This document shows positions 56,504 to 64,000 of a DNA stretch of 64,000 nucleotides, piece after piece (position 1 is the stretch's first letter; each line of letters opens with the position of its first letter). Both the position numbers and the translations under genes were made by a program. Origin of the DNA: CAWIVH01 sp963839475 (GTDB lineage: Bacteria; Acidobacteriota; UBA6911); NCBI GenBank assembly GCA_963839475.1, contig CAWIVH010000016.1, positions 6,858 through 70,857 of the forward strand. Reading direction: 5' to 3'. The notes under the pieces were generated by a model. It made no database searches. It was given only the letters and a program-made list of their open reading frames with translations, and was not told the origin of the DNA.

Positions 56504-58126
56504 TCAGAAGGAGTAGCGCAGCGTGAACTGAATTTGCCGCGCCGTCCCGGTTCCGATTTCCCGGTTCTGGGGCGAGGTTATTCGCCCGAAAGAAGATGGT
56601 GAGGTCAAAGTTGTACCAGGATTGGCAAAATGCGGCCGGTTCCAGATGTTGAAAAATTCGGCCCGAAAGGCGATTTTCTGCTCTTCATGGATTTTCATTG
56701 TTTTCTGAAAGGAAATGTCCCACTGATTGACACCCGGTCCGGTAGCCAGGCTGCGACCCGCATTCCCCCAGGTGTTTTTTGCCGGTATCGTAAACGCGGC
56801 CGGATTGAGCCAGTTATCCAGGGTCTGATTCTCCGGGACAATCGGAACGCCCGGCACCAAATTTGGACGCTGCTGACCGCTGCTATTGCCGTCAAGCATC
56901 GCGCTTGAACTCCGGCTTACGGTGACCGTCAGCATCCGGCCGGTGCGTGTGGCAAAGATGCCGCTCATTTCCCACCCTCCGAAAACCGCGCCGGCGAAAC
57001 CGCCATTCTGAAGGTAGCGCTTTCCCGTCCCGAACGGCAGTTCCCAGATGAAGTTCGCGGTGAAGGTGTGACGGATGTCCTGAGCGCTGCTTGACTTCTC
57101 CGACTGACGGTTGTTCACGTTCTGCGGAGCCGTTGATTCGCCTCCGCCGATGTTGTTGTCGTTGAGGGAGTGGGACCACATATATTCGGATCCCATCTGG
57201 AAACCTGCGGCCATGCGCCGTTTTAAGGATACCTGCAAGCCGTTGAAGTTGCCGTTGCCGTCGTCTCTCCGGGAATCGATTTTGCCGAAGGTCGGCCAGG
57301 GGCGTGTTTTGGTGCCGTAATAGTAGTTGTTGATGTAGCTGCGCGACATGATGTGGTGAGCGTTGTTGGCGGTGTAGCCGACCTGCATCGCGAACTGCGA
57401 GGGAAGTTCCTGCTGGATGGAGAAGCCCCATTGCTGAGAGTACATGTCCCGGCGATCCCATTTGAGATGCCGCGGCGTTCGCCCTTCATTAACAAGCTGA
57501 CCGAGATAGGGACCGAGCGGATAGGAGATGCCGCCCGAGACATCTCCGGAATCCAGAGAGTAGCTCTGCTCGTAACTTTCCGCGGGGCCAAACACGTCGT
57601 CCACCTGGCCCGGCCCGTAGAACATGCCGAAACCACCCCGAAAAACCGTTTTGTTTTTGAACACTTCCGGAGACCAGGCAAATGCGACGCGAGGCGCGAT
57701 GTTGTTGCGATCGGGATAGTAGGGTGGGGTCCCCGCAGGCGCAAAATCGCCCTTGCTTTCATCGAAGACCACCAGCCGGTTGTTTACTTCACTCAATACG
57801 GAGTAGTACTCGTATCGCGCACCCAGGCTGAGAGTCAGGTTCGGGCGGAGCTTGAACTCGTCCTGGCCATAGAAATAAGAATACGTGCGACGGGCGCCCA
57901 TCATGGGCAATCCCCCATCTATGCTGACCCCGTCCACCTCGTTATTGATGAAGTCATTAATGTTTGCAAAGTCGATGCCGACCGCTTCGTTCCAGCCCAC
58001 ATTCATTCGAATCCTGCGGATTTCCCCGCCGAACTTGAAGTTGTGACGGCCCTTGAAAAAGCTCAAGTTATCGATGAAGGAGATGGTTGTCCCGATCTCC
58101 TTATTGATGTGGGCATCGTGCAGCAT
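56504..58126 (-). CDS. TonB-dependent receptor, Oar-like: C-terminal barrel part
   Basis: 540 residues as read, forming the outer-membrane beta barrel: LSFFKGRHNFKFGGEIRRIR, LRPNLTLSLGARYEYYS, NIAPRVAFAWSPE and the final strand ending in aromatic F (QIQFTLRYSF). It continues the frame of the ORF at 58063-59502 after a one-base shift near 58125, where the shared reading is HPRTDP followed by MLHDAHINKEIG. Together they are a single gene of about 1000 residues at 56504-59502. Transports a large or glycan-like substrate or acts in surface adhesion. Confidence 0.85.
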   Translation of the reverse strand: MLHDAHINKEIGTTISFIDNLSFFKGRHNFKFGGEIRRIRMNVGWNEAVGIDFANINDFINNEVDGVSIDGGLPMMGARRTYSYFYGQDEFKLRPNLTLSLGARYEYYSVLSEVNNRLVVFDESKGDFAPAGTPPYYPDRNNIAPRVAFAWSPEVFKNKTVFRGGFGMFYGPGQVDDVFGPAESYEQSYSLDSGDVSGGISYPLGPYLGQLVNEGRTPRHLKWDRRDMYSQQWGFSIQQELPSQFAMQVGYTANNAHHIMSRSYINNYYYGTKTRPWPTFGKIDSRRDDGNGNFNGLQVSLKRRMAAGFQMGSEYMWSHSLNDNNIGGGESTAPQNVNNRQSEKSSSAQDIRHTFTANFIWELPFGTGKRYLQNGGFAGAVFGGWEMSGIFATRTGRMLTVTVSRSSSAMLDGNSSGQQRPNLVPGVPIVPENQTLDNWLNPAAFTIPAKNTWGNAGRSLATGPGVNQWDISFQKTMKIHEEQKIAFRAEFFNIWNRPHFANPGTTLTSPSSFGRITSPQNREIGTGTARQIQFTLRYSF

Positions 58127-59502
58127 GGGTCAGTCCGGGGATGCTCGAAGGACTCAACCGAAATACCGGTATCTTCTTCAATACGTGGGACCCGGTTGAC
58201 GCCAAATCTCGCCTCGTTGACGACGGTGGGACTGAAGGTTCGCTGAAGCTGGAGCACGCCATTCTGTAACTGCTCGTCGTCACCGTCATAATACTCCGGG
58301 CGCAAACCTCCGGGGCTCTGTCCCTTCGCCACGTTGATGTTATACCTGCCGAATATCGTCGTCCGATCGGAGAAGTTGTAGTCCACACGCACCGTTACGG
58401 AATCCTCGTTGTTTCTGATTGAGAAGTCCTCAATGTGGTCGTCGACGTATTTGTCTTTGGTCGGCCGGGTGCCCAAAGGATAAGCATCGATCACCTTTTT
58501 CAGGTCGGGTGATTTTGTGAGCACCTCGTTGCGAAGCAACGCGCTCGGGACCTGTTCTGTGTAAGTGGATCCCTGGCGCTGGCGCAGGCCCTCGTAGTTG
58601 ACGAAGAAGAACAGCTTGCCTTTAATAATCGGGCCGCCGAGGTTGCCGCCGAACTGGTTCAGTCTGAACGGCGGAAGCTCCGGGCCGTCGAATACGGTGC
58701 GGGCATCGAAGACATCGTTGCGTAAGTACTCGAACACGCCGCCATGCCATTTGTTGGATCCGGTCTTGGATACCAGATGCACCTGTCCTCCCATGCCGCT
58801 TCCCGATTCGGCCGAGTAGAGCGAGGAACTCACCTTGAATTCCGCAATCGCATCCATGCTGACCACCAGGCGCACGTTGGAACCATAAGTCGGATCCTTG
58901 ATGGCCGTGTTGTCGATGCCATCATAGGTCCAGTTATTGTCGTCGTTAGCCCGCCCGACAAAGCGGGTCGAGTCCTGGCTGCCGGAGCCCGTGTTGACGG
59001 CGCCCGGTGCGAGCAACATGAGACCCGCCCAGTGCCTGCCGTTGACGGGAAGGGATCCGATCTGACTCTCCTGGATGACAGAGCCGAGTTCGGCGGAGGT
59101 GCGGTCCAGGGGGGCCACCTGGGAAACCACCTCCACCTGGGTCGCCATTGACGTAACTTCGAGGCGGACATCGAGAGTCCTGGTCTGGCCCACCAGCAAC
59201 TCAACCTTCTCATACCGGACAGTCTTAAAGCCGAGGGCTTCGATCGTCACCGTGTACAGACCGATGGGCAGTTGGGGAAACGTGTAGTAGCCTGAGTCAC
59301 CGACCACCATTTCCCGTGTCAGGCCGGTTTCCAGGTTGGTGACTGTAACCTTCGCCCCTGCCAGAGCCAAAGCTGATGGGTCGGTGATATTGCCCATTAT
59401 TGTTGTGCGATCCAGCTGTGCTGCTGCCGGCAGGGCAATAAGCAGCATTAGTCCAATTAGAACTGGAATTTGGATATTAAAATTGATTCTCTTTTTGGCC
59501 AT
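58063..59502 (-). CDS. TonB-dependent receptor, Oar-like: N-terminal signal, CarboxypepD_reg and plug part
   Basis: 479 residues as read. A signal peptide (LIGLMLLIALPAAAQ) is followed by a carboxypeptidase-regulatory-like domain (about 30-115: TTIMGNITDPSALALAGAKV, GDSGYYTFPQLPIGLYTV), a plug (GSVIQESQIGSLPVNGRHW, FKVSSSLYSAESGSGMGGQV) and the first barrel strands. The last residues PCCTMPTSIRR are out of frame; the true sequence continues in the 56504-58126 frame. This Oar-like design is a hallmark of Acidobacteriota surface proteins. Confidence 0.88.
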   Translation of the reverse strand: MAKKRINFNIQIPVLIGLMLLIALPAAAQLDRTTIMGNITDPSALALAGAKVTVTNLETGLTREMVVGDSGYYTFPQLPIGLYTVTIEALGFKTVRYEKVELLVGQTRTLDVRLEVTSMATQVEVVSQVAPLDRTSAELGSVIQESQIGSLPVNGRHWAGLMLLAPGAVNTGSGSQDSTRFVGRANDDNNWTYDGIDNTAIKDPTYGSNVRLVVSMDAIAEFKVSSSLYSAESGSGMGGQVHLVSKTGSNKWHGGVFEYLRNDVFDARTVFDGPELPPFRLNQFGGNLGGPIIKGKLFFFVNYEGLRQRQGSTYTEQVPSALLRNEVLTKSPDLKKVIDAYPLGTRPTKDKYVDDHIEDFSIRNNEDSVTVRVDYNFSDRTTIFGRYNINVAKGQSPGGLRPEYYDGDDEQLQNGVLQLQRTFSPTVVNEARFGVNRVPRIEEDTGISVESFEHPRTDPCCTMPTSIRRSGQPSPSSIT

Positions 59503-60209
59503 ATGGGTCTGCCCCTTATCGGATGTGGCACTGTGAAAGTGCCTTGTCGTAATTAAGGCAAGGTCTAATCGCCCAGACTGAATGTTCCTAGCGCACTCAG
59601 GCGAATCTATGGCCGTCGAGAATCCTTGTGAAGTAGGAATACGTTGTCAACCAGATGACAACCGATGTAACTATTGCCAAGTTGTTTTTCTACAATGTTT
59701 TGCGGTCGGATCCCCTTCGAAGGAACACCCTGCAAAGCAACCGGCGCGCATCTGCGCAAATAAGTCAACAGACCGGCGTAAAGGCTGGAGCCGTCATAGC
59801 CGCCGGTTCGTTGCGGCATCAGCCTTTGCATGGCGAATCGGTCGGGCCAGGGATTTCGATCCGAGCACCCACATGGACCAGTGAGCATTTCCGATCAGGA
59901 GCGGCAGCGCCCCATAAGCCAAATCCGCCGTGGAATCTCCGTTCTGATCTCCTGTTTCGTTGGCTAAGTGCTTCGTTCGATAGAACTTGCCGTAGATCAG
60001 CACCCATAAGCCAGGACATGGATTTACAGGGATTTGTGCCCATAAGACAAACGAATCCCCATGAGAGATCCGCGAAATTCGTGCTGATCTGTGCTATCCA
60101 AAACAGATCCTCGAATTGGAGACAACTGGCGAGCAACAACTCTTGAGAGAGACCGGTATTTCAGCCCGAGCACTAGACGCTGCCCAAGACACAAAGCGAA
60201 TCGTGCTTT
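59503..60209. other. About 700 bp without a gene
   Basis: The short frames here lack starts and family features. It must hold the TonB-receptor promoter, but no clear -35/-10 pair stands out. Confidence 0.4.
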
Positions 60210-61496
60210 TTATTGGATGCGCTGGCCCGACTCCCATGGTGGGTTCAGAATGCGGTGTGTCACGTAGGAGATCTTCCAGGGGACCTGCTGTTTGAATTCG
60301 GCGCGTATGACGAGTTGGTAACAACGCGGCAGCATCCCGACGGAGGTCTGCACCCGCTTCACGAGGTCCTTGGCATAGACTGGTCGAGTCACATACTCGG
60401 CCGCCGCCCAAGTCCCCTCCGTTGAGGACGATGCCAGGATCATGATCTCACCATGATCGTACAGTCCGGGCAGACGGTAGATCAGGGCGTAATCCTCCAG
60501 CAGCAGTCTGTGATCGTCACTCCACTTGTCATGATAGGCGTTCGGCTCCCCCGGGCTGGGCTTCTGGTTTCGGAGCGCGCCACCCTCGATGAGAAACCCT
60601 CCCTTCACGGGTATATCCTTCAACTGCGGATTGAGTTTAGGCGAACCTAGAAAGACCACGTTGTTGGTCCTCAATTCATCCCATGAAAGAGCGCTGTTCC
60701 TTTCCAGGATCAGGTTGGGTTTCCTGGTGTGCAGGAGTTTGCAGAGGAGGAAGGCCCCCTTTGCTTCGCCGACCCCGGTGTAGGGGTAGGACGGAACAGC
60801 GTAATCGCCCTGGAGAGCCTTCTGCAGAAGCCTCAATTGATCGGATGTAGTTGCCTCGGACCATTCGTTGATATTAGGACTGCGGAAGAAGTAGCCGGAG
60901 ATCTTGGCGAATAGAGGCGTCCCGAGGGAGACAAGGAGCGGGTTATTGCCTTCCAGGAAGGGTTGCCAAATCAGCTGCAATTCAGGCGTCCAGGAGTCGT
61001 CCGGACTCGCACTCTTTTTCCCTGGCCCACTCGACACCGGCCGCCAGTGGATTGCTAGGGAAAGGAATGTCAGGGCAGCTACCGCCAGACCCAAGGAGAT
61101 CCAACGCCACCGGCGGCTCTCCATGCGCGGCGGCTCGTGCAGGGAGGCGGGATCCGGCGTACGGGCATGGACCAGTAATTCAAAGTGACCCTTGGGGACC
61201 TCGATGCGGATCGGAGAGTTAGCGCCTTCCTTTGCATAGTAGTCATCCAACCTGTGGCGGAGCTTGCCGACAAGCACACGGATGCTCGCATCCAGCTGAG
61301 GATCGTAGTCGGAAGGCTTGTCAAATGCCTCCAAACCGATGGTGTATTCCTTCACTTCGGCCGCAGACCCGTTCAGGGTCTTCCTGCCGAGGTATTCCAG
61401 CAGGCGCCGCAGGCTGTCCGAGTGGCGAAAAGATTCGCTTCCCAGAATCCGTTTCAGCTCAGCCTCATACTCGTCCTGCAATTGCTTACGAACCAA
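60210..61496 (-). CDS. Winged-helix-like / single-TM protein of an acidobacterial family
   Basis: 428 residues from TTG 61496, chosen because GGAG lies 8 nt upstream; the frame stays open to 61700. The N-terminal domain (about 5-110: EAELKRILGSESFRHSDSLR, EVKEYTIGLEAFDKPSDYDP, IRVLVGKLRHRLDDYY, IEVPKGHFELLV) is a conserved, DNA-binding-like module common in Acidobacteriota. One membrane helix (about 125-145) follows, then a C-terminal domain of unknown function (about 160-428). Probably a membrane-bound regulator. Single gene. Confidence 0.7.
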   Translation of the reverse strand: MVRKQLQDEYEAELKRILGSESFRHSDSLRRLLEYLGRKTLNGSAAEVKEYTIGLEAFDKPSDYDPQLDASIRVLVGKLRHRLDDYYAKEGANSPIRIEVPKGHFELLVHARTPDPASLHEPPRMESRRWRWISLGLAVAALTFLSLAIHWRPVSSGPGKKSASPDDSWTPELQLIWQPFLEGNNPLLVSLGTPLFAKISGYFFRSPNINEWSEATTSDQLRLLQKALQGDYAVPSYPYTGVGEAKGAFLLCKLLHTRKPNLILERNSALSWDELRTNNVVFLGSPKLNPQLKDIPVKGGFLIEGGALRNQKPSPGEPNAYHDKWSDDHRLLLEDYALIYRLPGLYDHGEIMILASSSTEGTWAAAEYVTRPVYAKDLVKRVQTSVGMLPRCYQLVIRAEFKQQVPWKISYVTHRILNPPWESGQRIQ

Positions 61497-61517
61497 GGGT
61501 GTCGCTCCAGTAAAGAT

Positions 61518-61541
61518 CCTCCGGCAGAGCCGGAGGTTTTT
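61518..61541 (+). terminator. GC-rich hairpin with T5, repeated palindrome family
   Basis: CCTCCGGC-AGA-GCCGGAGG followed by TTTTT, looking like an intrinsic terminator on the plus strand, though no plus-strand gene ends here. On the minus strand it is in the leader of the 60210 gene. Confidence 0.45.
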
Positions 61542-61712
61542 CGGTTGCCGGCCTCTCGATGGGGCCTGTTCGCAACCGATCAAAAACTGGGTGTCGCACA
61601 CCGGGAGCTGCAGATATTCGCGCCACTGGCTCAGGGGGGCCCTTGGATGGCACCGCGAGCACAAGGCTAAGTGAAAAGGCAAACTCCCGGATTCGTCCAA
61701 CTTCTACTGCCT

Positions 61713-61729
61713 CCCCGGCAGAGCCGGGG
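61713..61729. repeat. Second CCCCGGC-AGA-GCCGGGG palindrome
   Basis: 7-bp perfect stem with the same AGA loop as 61518-61536. A third, CCGGC-GGA-GCCGG, is at 62169-62181. A small palindrome family. The surrounding 61542-62158 holds no gene. Confidence 0.5.
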
Positions 61730-62158
61730 GACCTCCCAACGGATCAGACGACGGTTGTTATCTTGTTTTCAACCAGTCTCTGTTTCATAGGAAATCGTGA
61801 AGGCGATTACTCCGGATGTCGTGATCTTAGTCCAAGCTTCACGTTTTGGGATAGGGTTTTGTTACGTCCCAAGAAAATTTGCCTTTGTTGTGTTACATGG
61901 ACACGAGGCAAAGGCAAATGCTAAGGCGGAAATCAATGCATTACCGATTTCCGCTGTCTAGGAGAATCTTAACGTGTCGTTTCGCTTTCCTTTCGTGGTC
62001 TGTTCCTTTAGGCCAAATCCGGCGCAGCGGGATCCAAAATATTCGATCCTGCATTCGCAGCCGAAGGCGAAACTGTTTTCGCTTGAGTTGAACCCGATCG
62101 CTGCAGCCGCCAGGTCCGACTCTACAGCGGCATCCGCAGCCGGGCCGGCGGCAGGCTG

Positions 62159-62833
62159 TCAGGAATCGCCGGCGGAGCCGGAGGTGGCTTCAGCCTGCTT
62201 ATCCGGCTGAAAGACCTCGATGGGATCGCCTGTTTCCGACGAAGGATTCAAAAGATCCGCAGCCGGAGCAGTGGTGATTTTCGCCATCTTTTCAGGGAGC
62301 AATGCCGCGCGTAAAACCTCTTGCTCTATAGGCGGTCCGGAGACCGTCTGCATTGCTGGATACTGGTCGATCAGGGCGGTCATCAGCTGGTCCAATAAGG
62401 CATAGTCGATCTGTTCTTCGCCAAGGGAAATCCTTTAGATAGCGTGCAACAGCTCTATCGTGGCATCGGATGCTCCCGGCTGAAATGCCGCCTTACGGAG
62501 CCTGGGGAGGGCGGCATGAAGTTCGGCCAGCATGAGCTGGGATTCTTCAGACAGCTCCCTCAGCTGATAGGCCGAACAAACGAGTGCAGGATTGAATTTG
62601 CCTCTATATTCGCGTGTTCCGGAACTGATTCGGCTTCCGACAGGGCGGGAATCTGCTTCCGATAAGGCGGGCATCGTGTCAACTTGCTGGCACACATGAA
62701 AGCTTCTGCGGAATCGATCCGGAATATTCGCACACGTTTCCCACCGGACTCCGGCGTCAAACCGGCCAACGTTGTCGCGCCGCTTCACCCGGAAGATTCG
62801 CCTGGTGGGGCGGCCGGAGTTGCCGGCCGCCAT
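62159..62833 (-). pseudogene. Unrecognised protein split by an in-frame TAA
   Basis: Upstream frame: AYQLRELSEESQLMLAELHA, then ALPRLRKAAFQPGASDATIE and LLHAI, then TAA at 62435-62437. The same frame continues RISLGEEQIDYALLDQLMTA and IEQEVLRAALLPEKMAKITT to the stop at 62159. One codon change would restore a helical polar protein. Family unknown. Its start is unclear; part of the 5' region coincides with the dispersed repeat at 62655-62693. Confidence 0.45.
62655..62693. repeat. Dispersed repeat, copy related to 41876-41914
   Basis: 33 of 39 bases equal to 41876-41914; all six differences are transitions. A shared CACACGTTTCCC follows about 77-85 bp later in both. An old, non-coding element. 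Confidence 0.5.
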
Positions 62834-62869
62834 TACTGTGTGGAAGAACCGACAAAAGAAATCCGCGGA

Positions 62870-63373
62870 TTACTTCTTGACGGGCGATGAAGCTGCCGGG
62901 GCAGCAGGCGCATCCGAATTCCACGTATCGCGGATATAAAGCCACTTGCCGTCACTCTTTCGGGAAACCGAAAGGAATTTGCCGGTATCCACAACGGCGC
63001 CCTTCAAAGTCACCTTGTAGGTCCCCGATTCCCAGCCGGTGTTGCCCGAGATGCCGATTTCCGTCGGGGAGTTGATCACAAAGGTCACACCGGCTTTCTT
63101 CGAGCCCGCGATATCCTTGGTGAAGAATGCCAGGATCGCGGCGCGGCCCCGCACCGCCGGCGAACCCGGAGGGAGCAGCAGTGCGTCTTCGGCATACTGG
63201 GCAGCGACTCCCTTCGCATCGCCGCCGTTGTAAGCCTTTTCCCATGCGATGGTCTGCGCGCGGATCGCATCTTCGTCCGCGTTGTTTGGTGATGCGCATA
63301 CAAAACTTACGACCAAACCCAGGCATGCGACCAACGCGATGCCGGCCGAGCGATAGTTGACGGAGCGAATCAT
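62870..63373 (-). CDS. Secreted SnoaL-like/DUF4440 protein
   Basis: 167 residues from ATG 63373 (AAGGAGG 6 nt upstream). A signal peptide (YRSAGIALVACLGLVVSFVC) is followed by one NTF2-like domain: AIRAQTIAWEKAYNGGDAKG, ALLLPPGSPAVRGRAAILAF, TGWESGTYKVTLKG, KFLSVSRKSDGKWLYIRDTW. The tail is Ala/Pro-rich. Ligand unknown; related in fold to the lipoprotein at 31926. Confidence 0.85.
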   Translation of the reverse strand: MIRSVNYRSAGIALVACLGLVVSFVCASPNNADEDAIRAQTIAWEKAYNGGDAKGVAAQYAEDALLLPPGSPAVRGRAAILAFFTKDIAGSKKAGVTFVINSPTEIGISGNTGWESGTYKVTLKGAVVDTGKFLSVSRKSDGKWLYIRDTWNSDAPAAPAASSPVKK

Positions 63374-63956
63374 TCGGACCCTCCTTGTCTTCGATGTAGA
63401 GTTACAGACGAATACCTTCTCGTGCCTGCTCAGAAGCGGCACGCCACCGAACACCAATACCGTTTCAAAGTCTTTTTACCCGAGGAAAAAACAGATGTTT
63501 AGAGAATACCAATTCTTTTCAGGAGAACAAGCTGAAAGTGTATTGCAGAGACAGTCGGAATCTATCCGACCCGGTGTTGATTTATAAGTATTGATTATAG
63601 CTGGAAGAAACTTCAAAAAGGGGTCGGACCCAATGCCGCGGAAATTTTATCAAGTTCGGTTTCGGCTGCGGCTCTGTATTTGGCGATTGCTTCTGGACTT
63701 TCGGGGTGTCCTGCATAGACTTCACCTGGAAGATCGGCCCGGTTGAGGGAAGCGACACCAGCCCTAAGCCTCCTGGCTTAGGTTTGGCGAATATTGAAAT
63801 CGCTGATTCTGTTCGGCTCTTGTTCGGTGTTTGTCCAGTGTTTGTTCGGAAGGACTCAGGGGGCTTCCAGGCTTCCAGGAGGACGCAAAATCCCACCGAT
63901 TGGAACCCCGAAGCGTTTTTAGATTTTGGCGGAATTTGCTGAGTCGTTGATTTTAT
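63374..63956. other. Intergenic between DUF4440 gene and tRNA, no gene seen
   Basis: 583 bp, AT-richer than the genes. It lies beside the 3' end of a tRNA, so it may hold integration scars; no integrase is visible. Confidence 0.4.
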
Positions 63957-64000
63957 TGGTGGAGCTGGCGAGGATCGAACTCGCGACCTCCTGACTGCCA
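63957..64000 (-). tRNA. tRNA-Ala(GGC), 3' half (runs off window)
   Basis: On the minus strand the visible bases are positions 33-76: T33, anticodon GGC, A37, 3' anticodon stem TCAGG, variable AGGTC, T arm GCGAG-TTCGATC-CTCGC, acceptor CAGCTCC, A73 and encoded CCA. The 5' half is beyond the window. The anticodon reading depends on the last bases, since pairing with the 5' stem cannot be checked. Confidence 0.8.

Overview
The window looks like part of an Acidobacteriota chromosome. The inference rests on gene content: an Oar-like TonB-dependent receptor with an N-terminal carboxypeptidase-regulatory domain, winged-helix/TPR regulators, a winged-helix-like/TM protein of a type common in that phylum, many DUF4440/SnoaL secreted proteins and moderately high GC. 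No rRNA or phylogenetic marker is present, so this is not proven. Several genes are broken by one-base changes in short homopolymers and there is a 40-base A run, so some lesions may be long-read assembly errors. Others (the ClC channel, the phage remnants) carry so many lesions that they are real decay.

Layout. 1-2.8 kb: a minus-strand operon of a type III polyketide synthase, a small membrane protein, a UbiG-like methyltransferase and a FAD oxidoreductase, resembling phenolic-lipid (alkylresorcinol/quinone) clusters. 3.0-5.7 kb: a CarH/LitR-type B12 photoreceptor repressor divergent from a LOV-PP2C phosphatase, with a perfect 14-bp palindrome between them. 6.0-8.0 kb: two Hsp20 genes and a DnaJ-like gene. 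8.0-9.7 kb: a decayed phage-like element with an integrase tail, a tRNA-like att remnant and an A40 tract. 10.1-15.4 kb: a ClC pseudogene, a DUF6868 protein with an internal stop, an SLC13 transporter, a frameshifted secreted protein and a deleted CPA2 antiporter. 15.4-17.4 kb: a NarL-type two-component pair. 17.5-21.6 kb: a glucosyl/mannosylglycerate compatible-solute locus (phosphatase, two glycosyltransferases, MscS-like membrane protein). 22-27 kb: STAS protein, VOC protein, Tat aldo/keto reductase, J-domain/PilZ fusion, PIG-L deacetylase. 27.4-29.7 kb: quinol nitric oxide reductase. 30.1-31.6 kb: a tightly coupled operon of a 42-residue protein, a half-length Na+/H+ antiporter and a BacNaV-like sodium channel. 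31.9-34.6 kb: a DUF4440 lipoprotein and an M4 metalloprotease. 34.8-35.8 kb: a second decayed phage element, whose integrase fragment is repeated almost exactly at 41.2 kb. 36-41 kb: a secreted Cys-rich protein, a broken regulator, KatG and a PerR-like Fur protein with its own operator. 42-48.8 kb: a 1606-residue multi-PAS histidine kinase, its response regulator and an AcvB/VirJ-like hydrolase. 49-55 kb: a collagen-like secreted protein, an antitoxin remnant, an IS1634-like transposase, a beta-propeller phytase and a TPR protein. 55-64 kb: a Gfo/Idh/MocA protein lacking catalytic residues, the frameshifted TonB receptor, a winged-helix-like membrane protein, a DUF4440 protein and the 3' half of tRNA-Ala(GGC).

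Themes. Light sensing: B12 and LOV photoreceptors are adjacent, and a lipid/pigment-type PKS operon follows on the same strand. Stress response: Hsp20/DnaJ, KatG/PerR, NO reductase, compatible solute. Heavy gene decay surrounds mobile-element scars.
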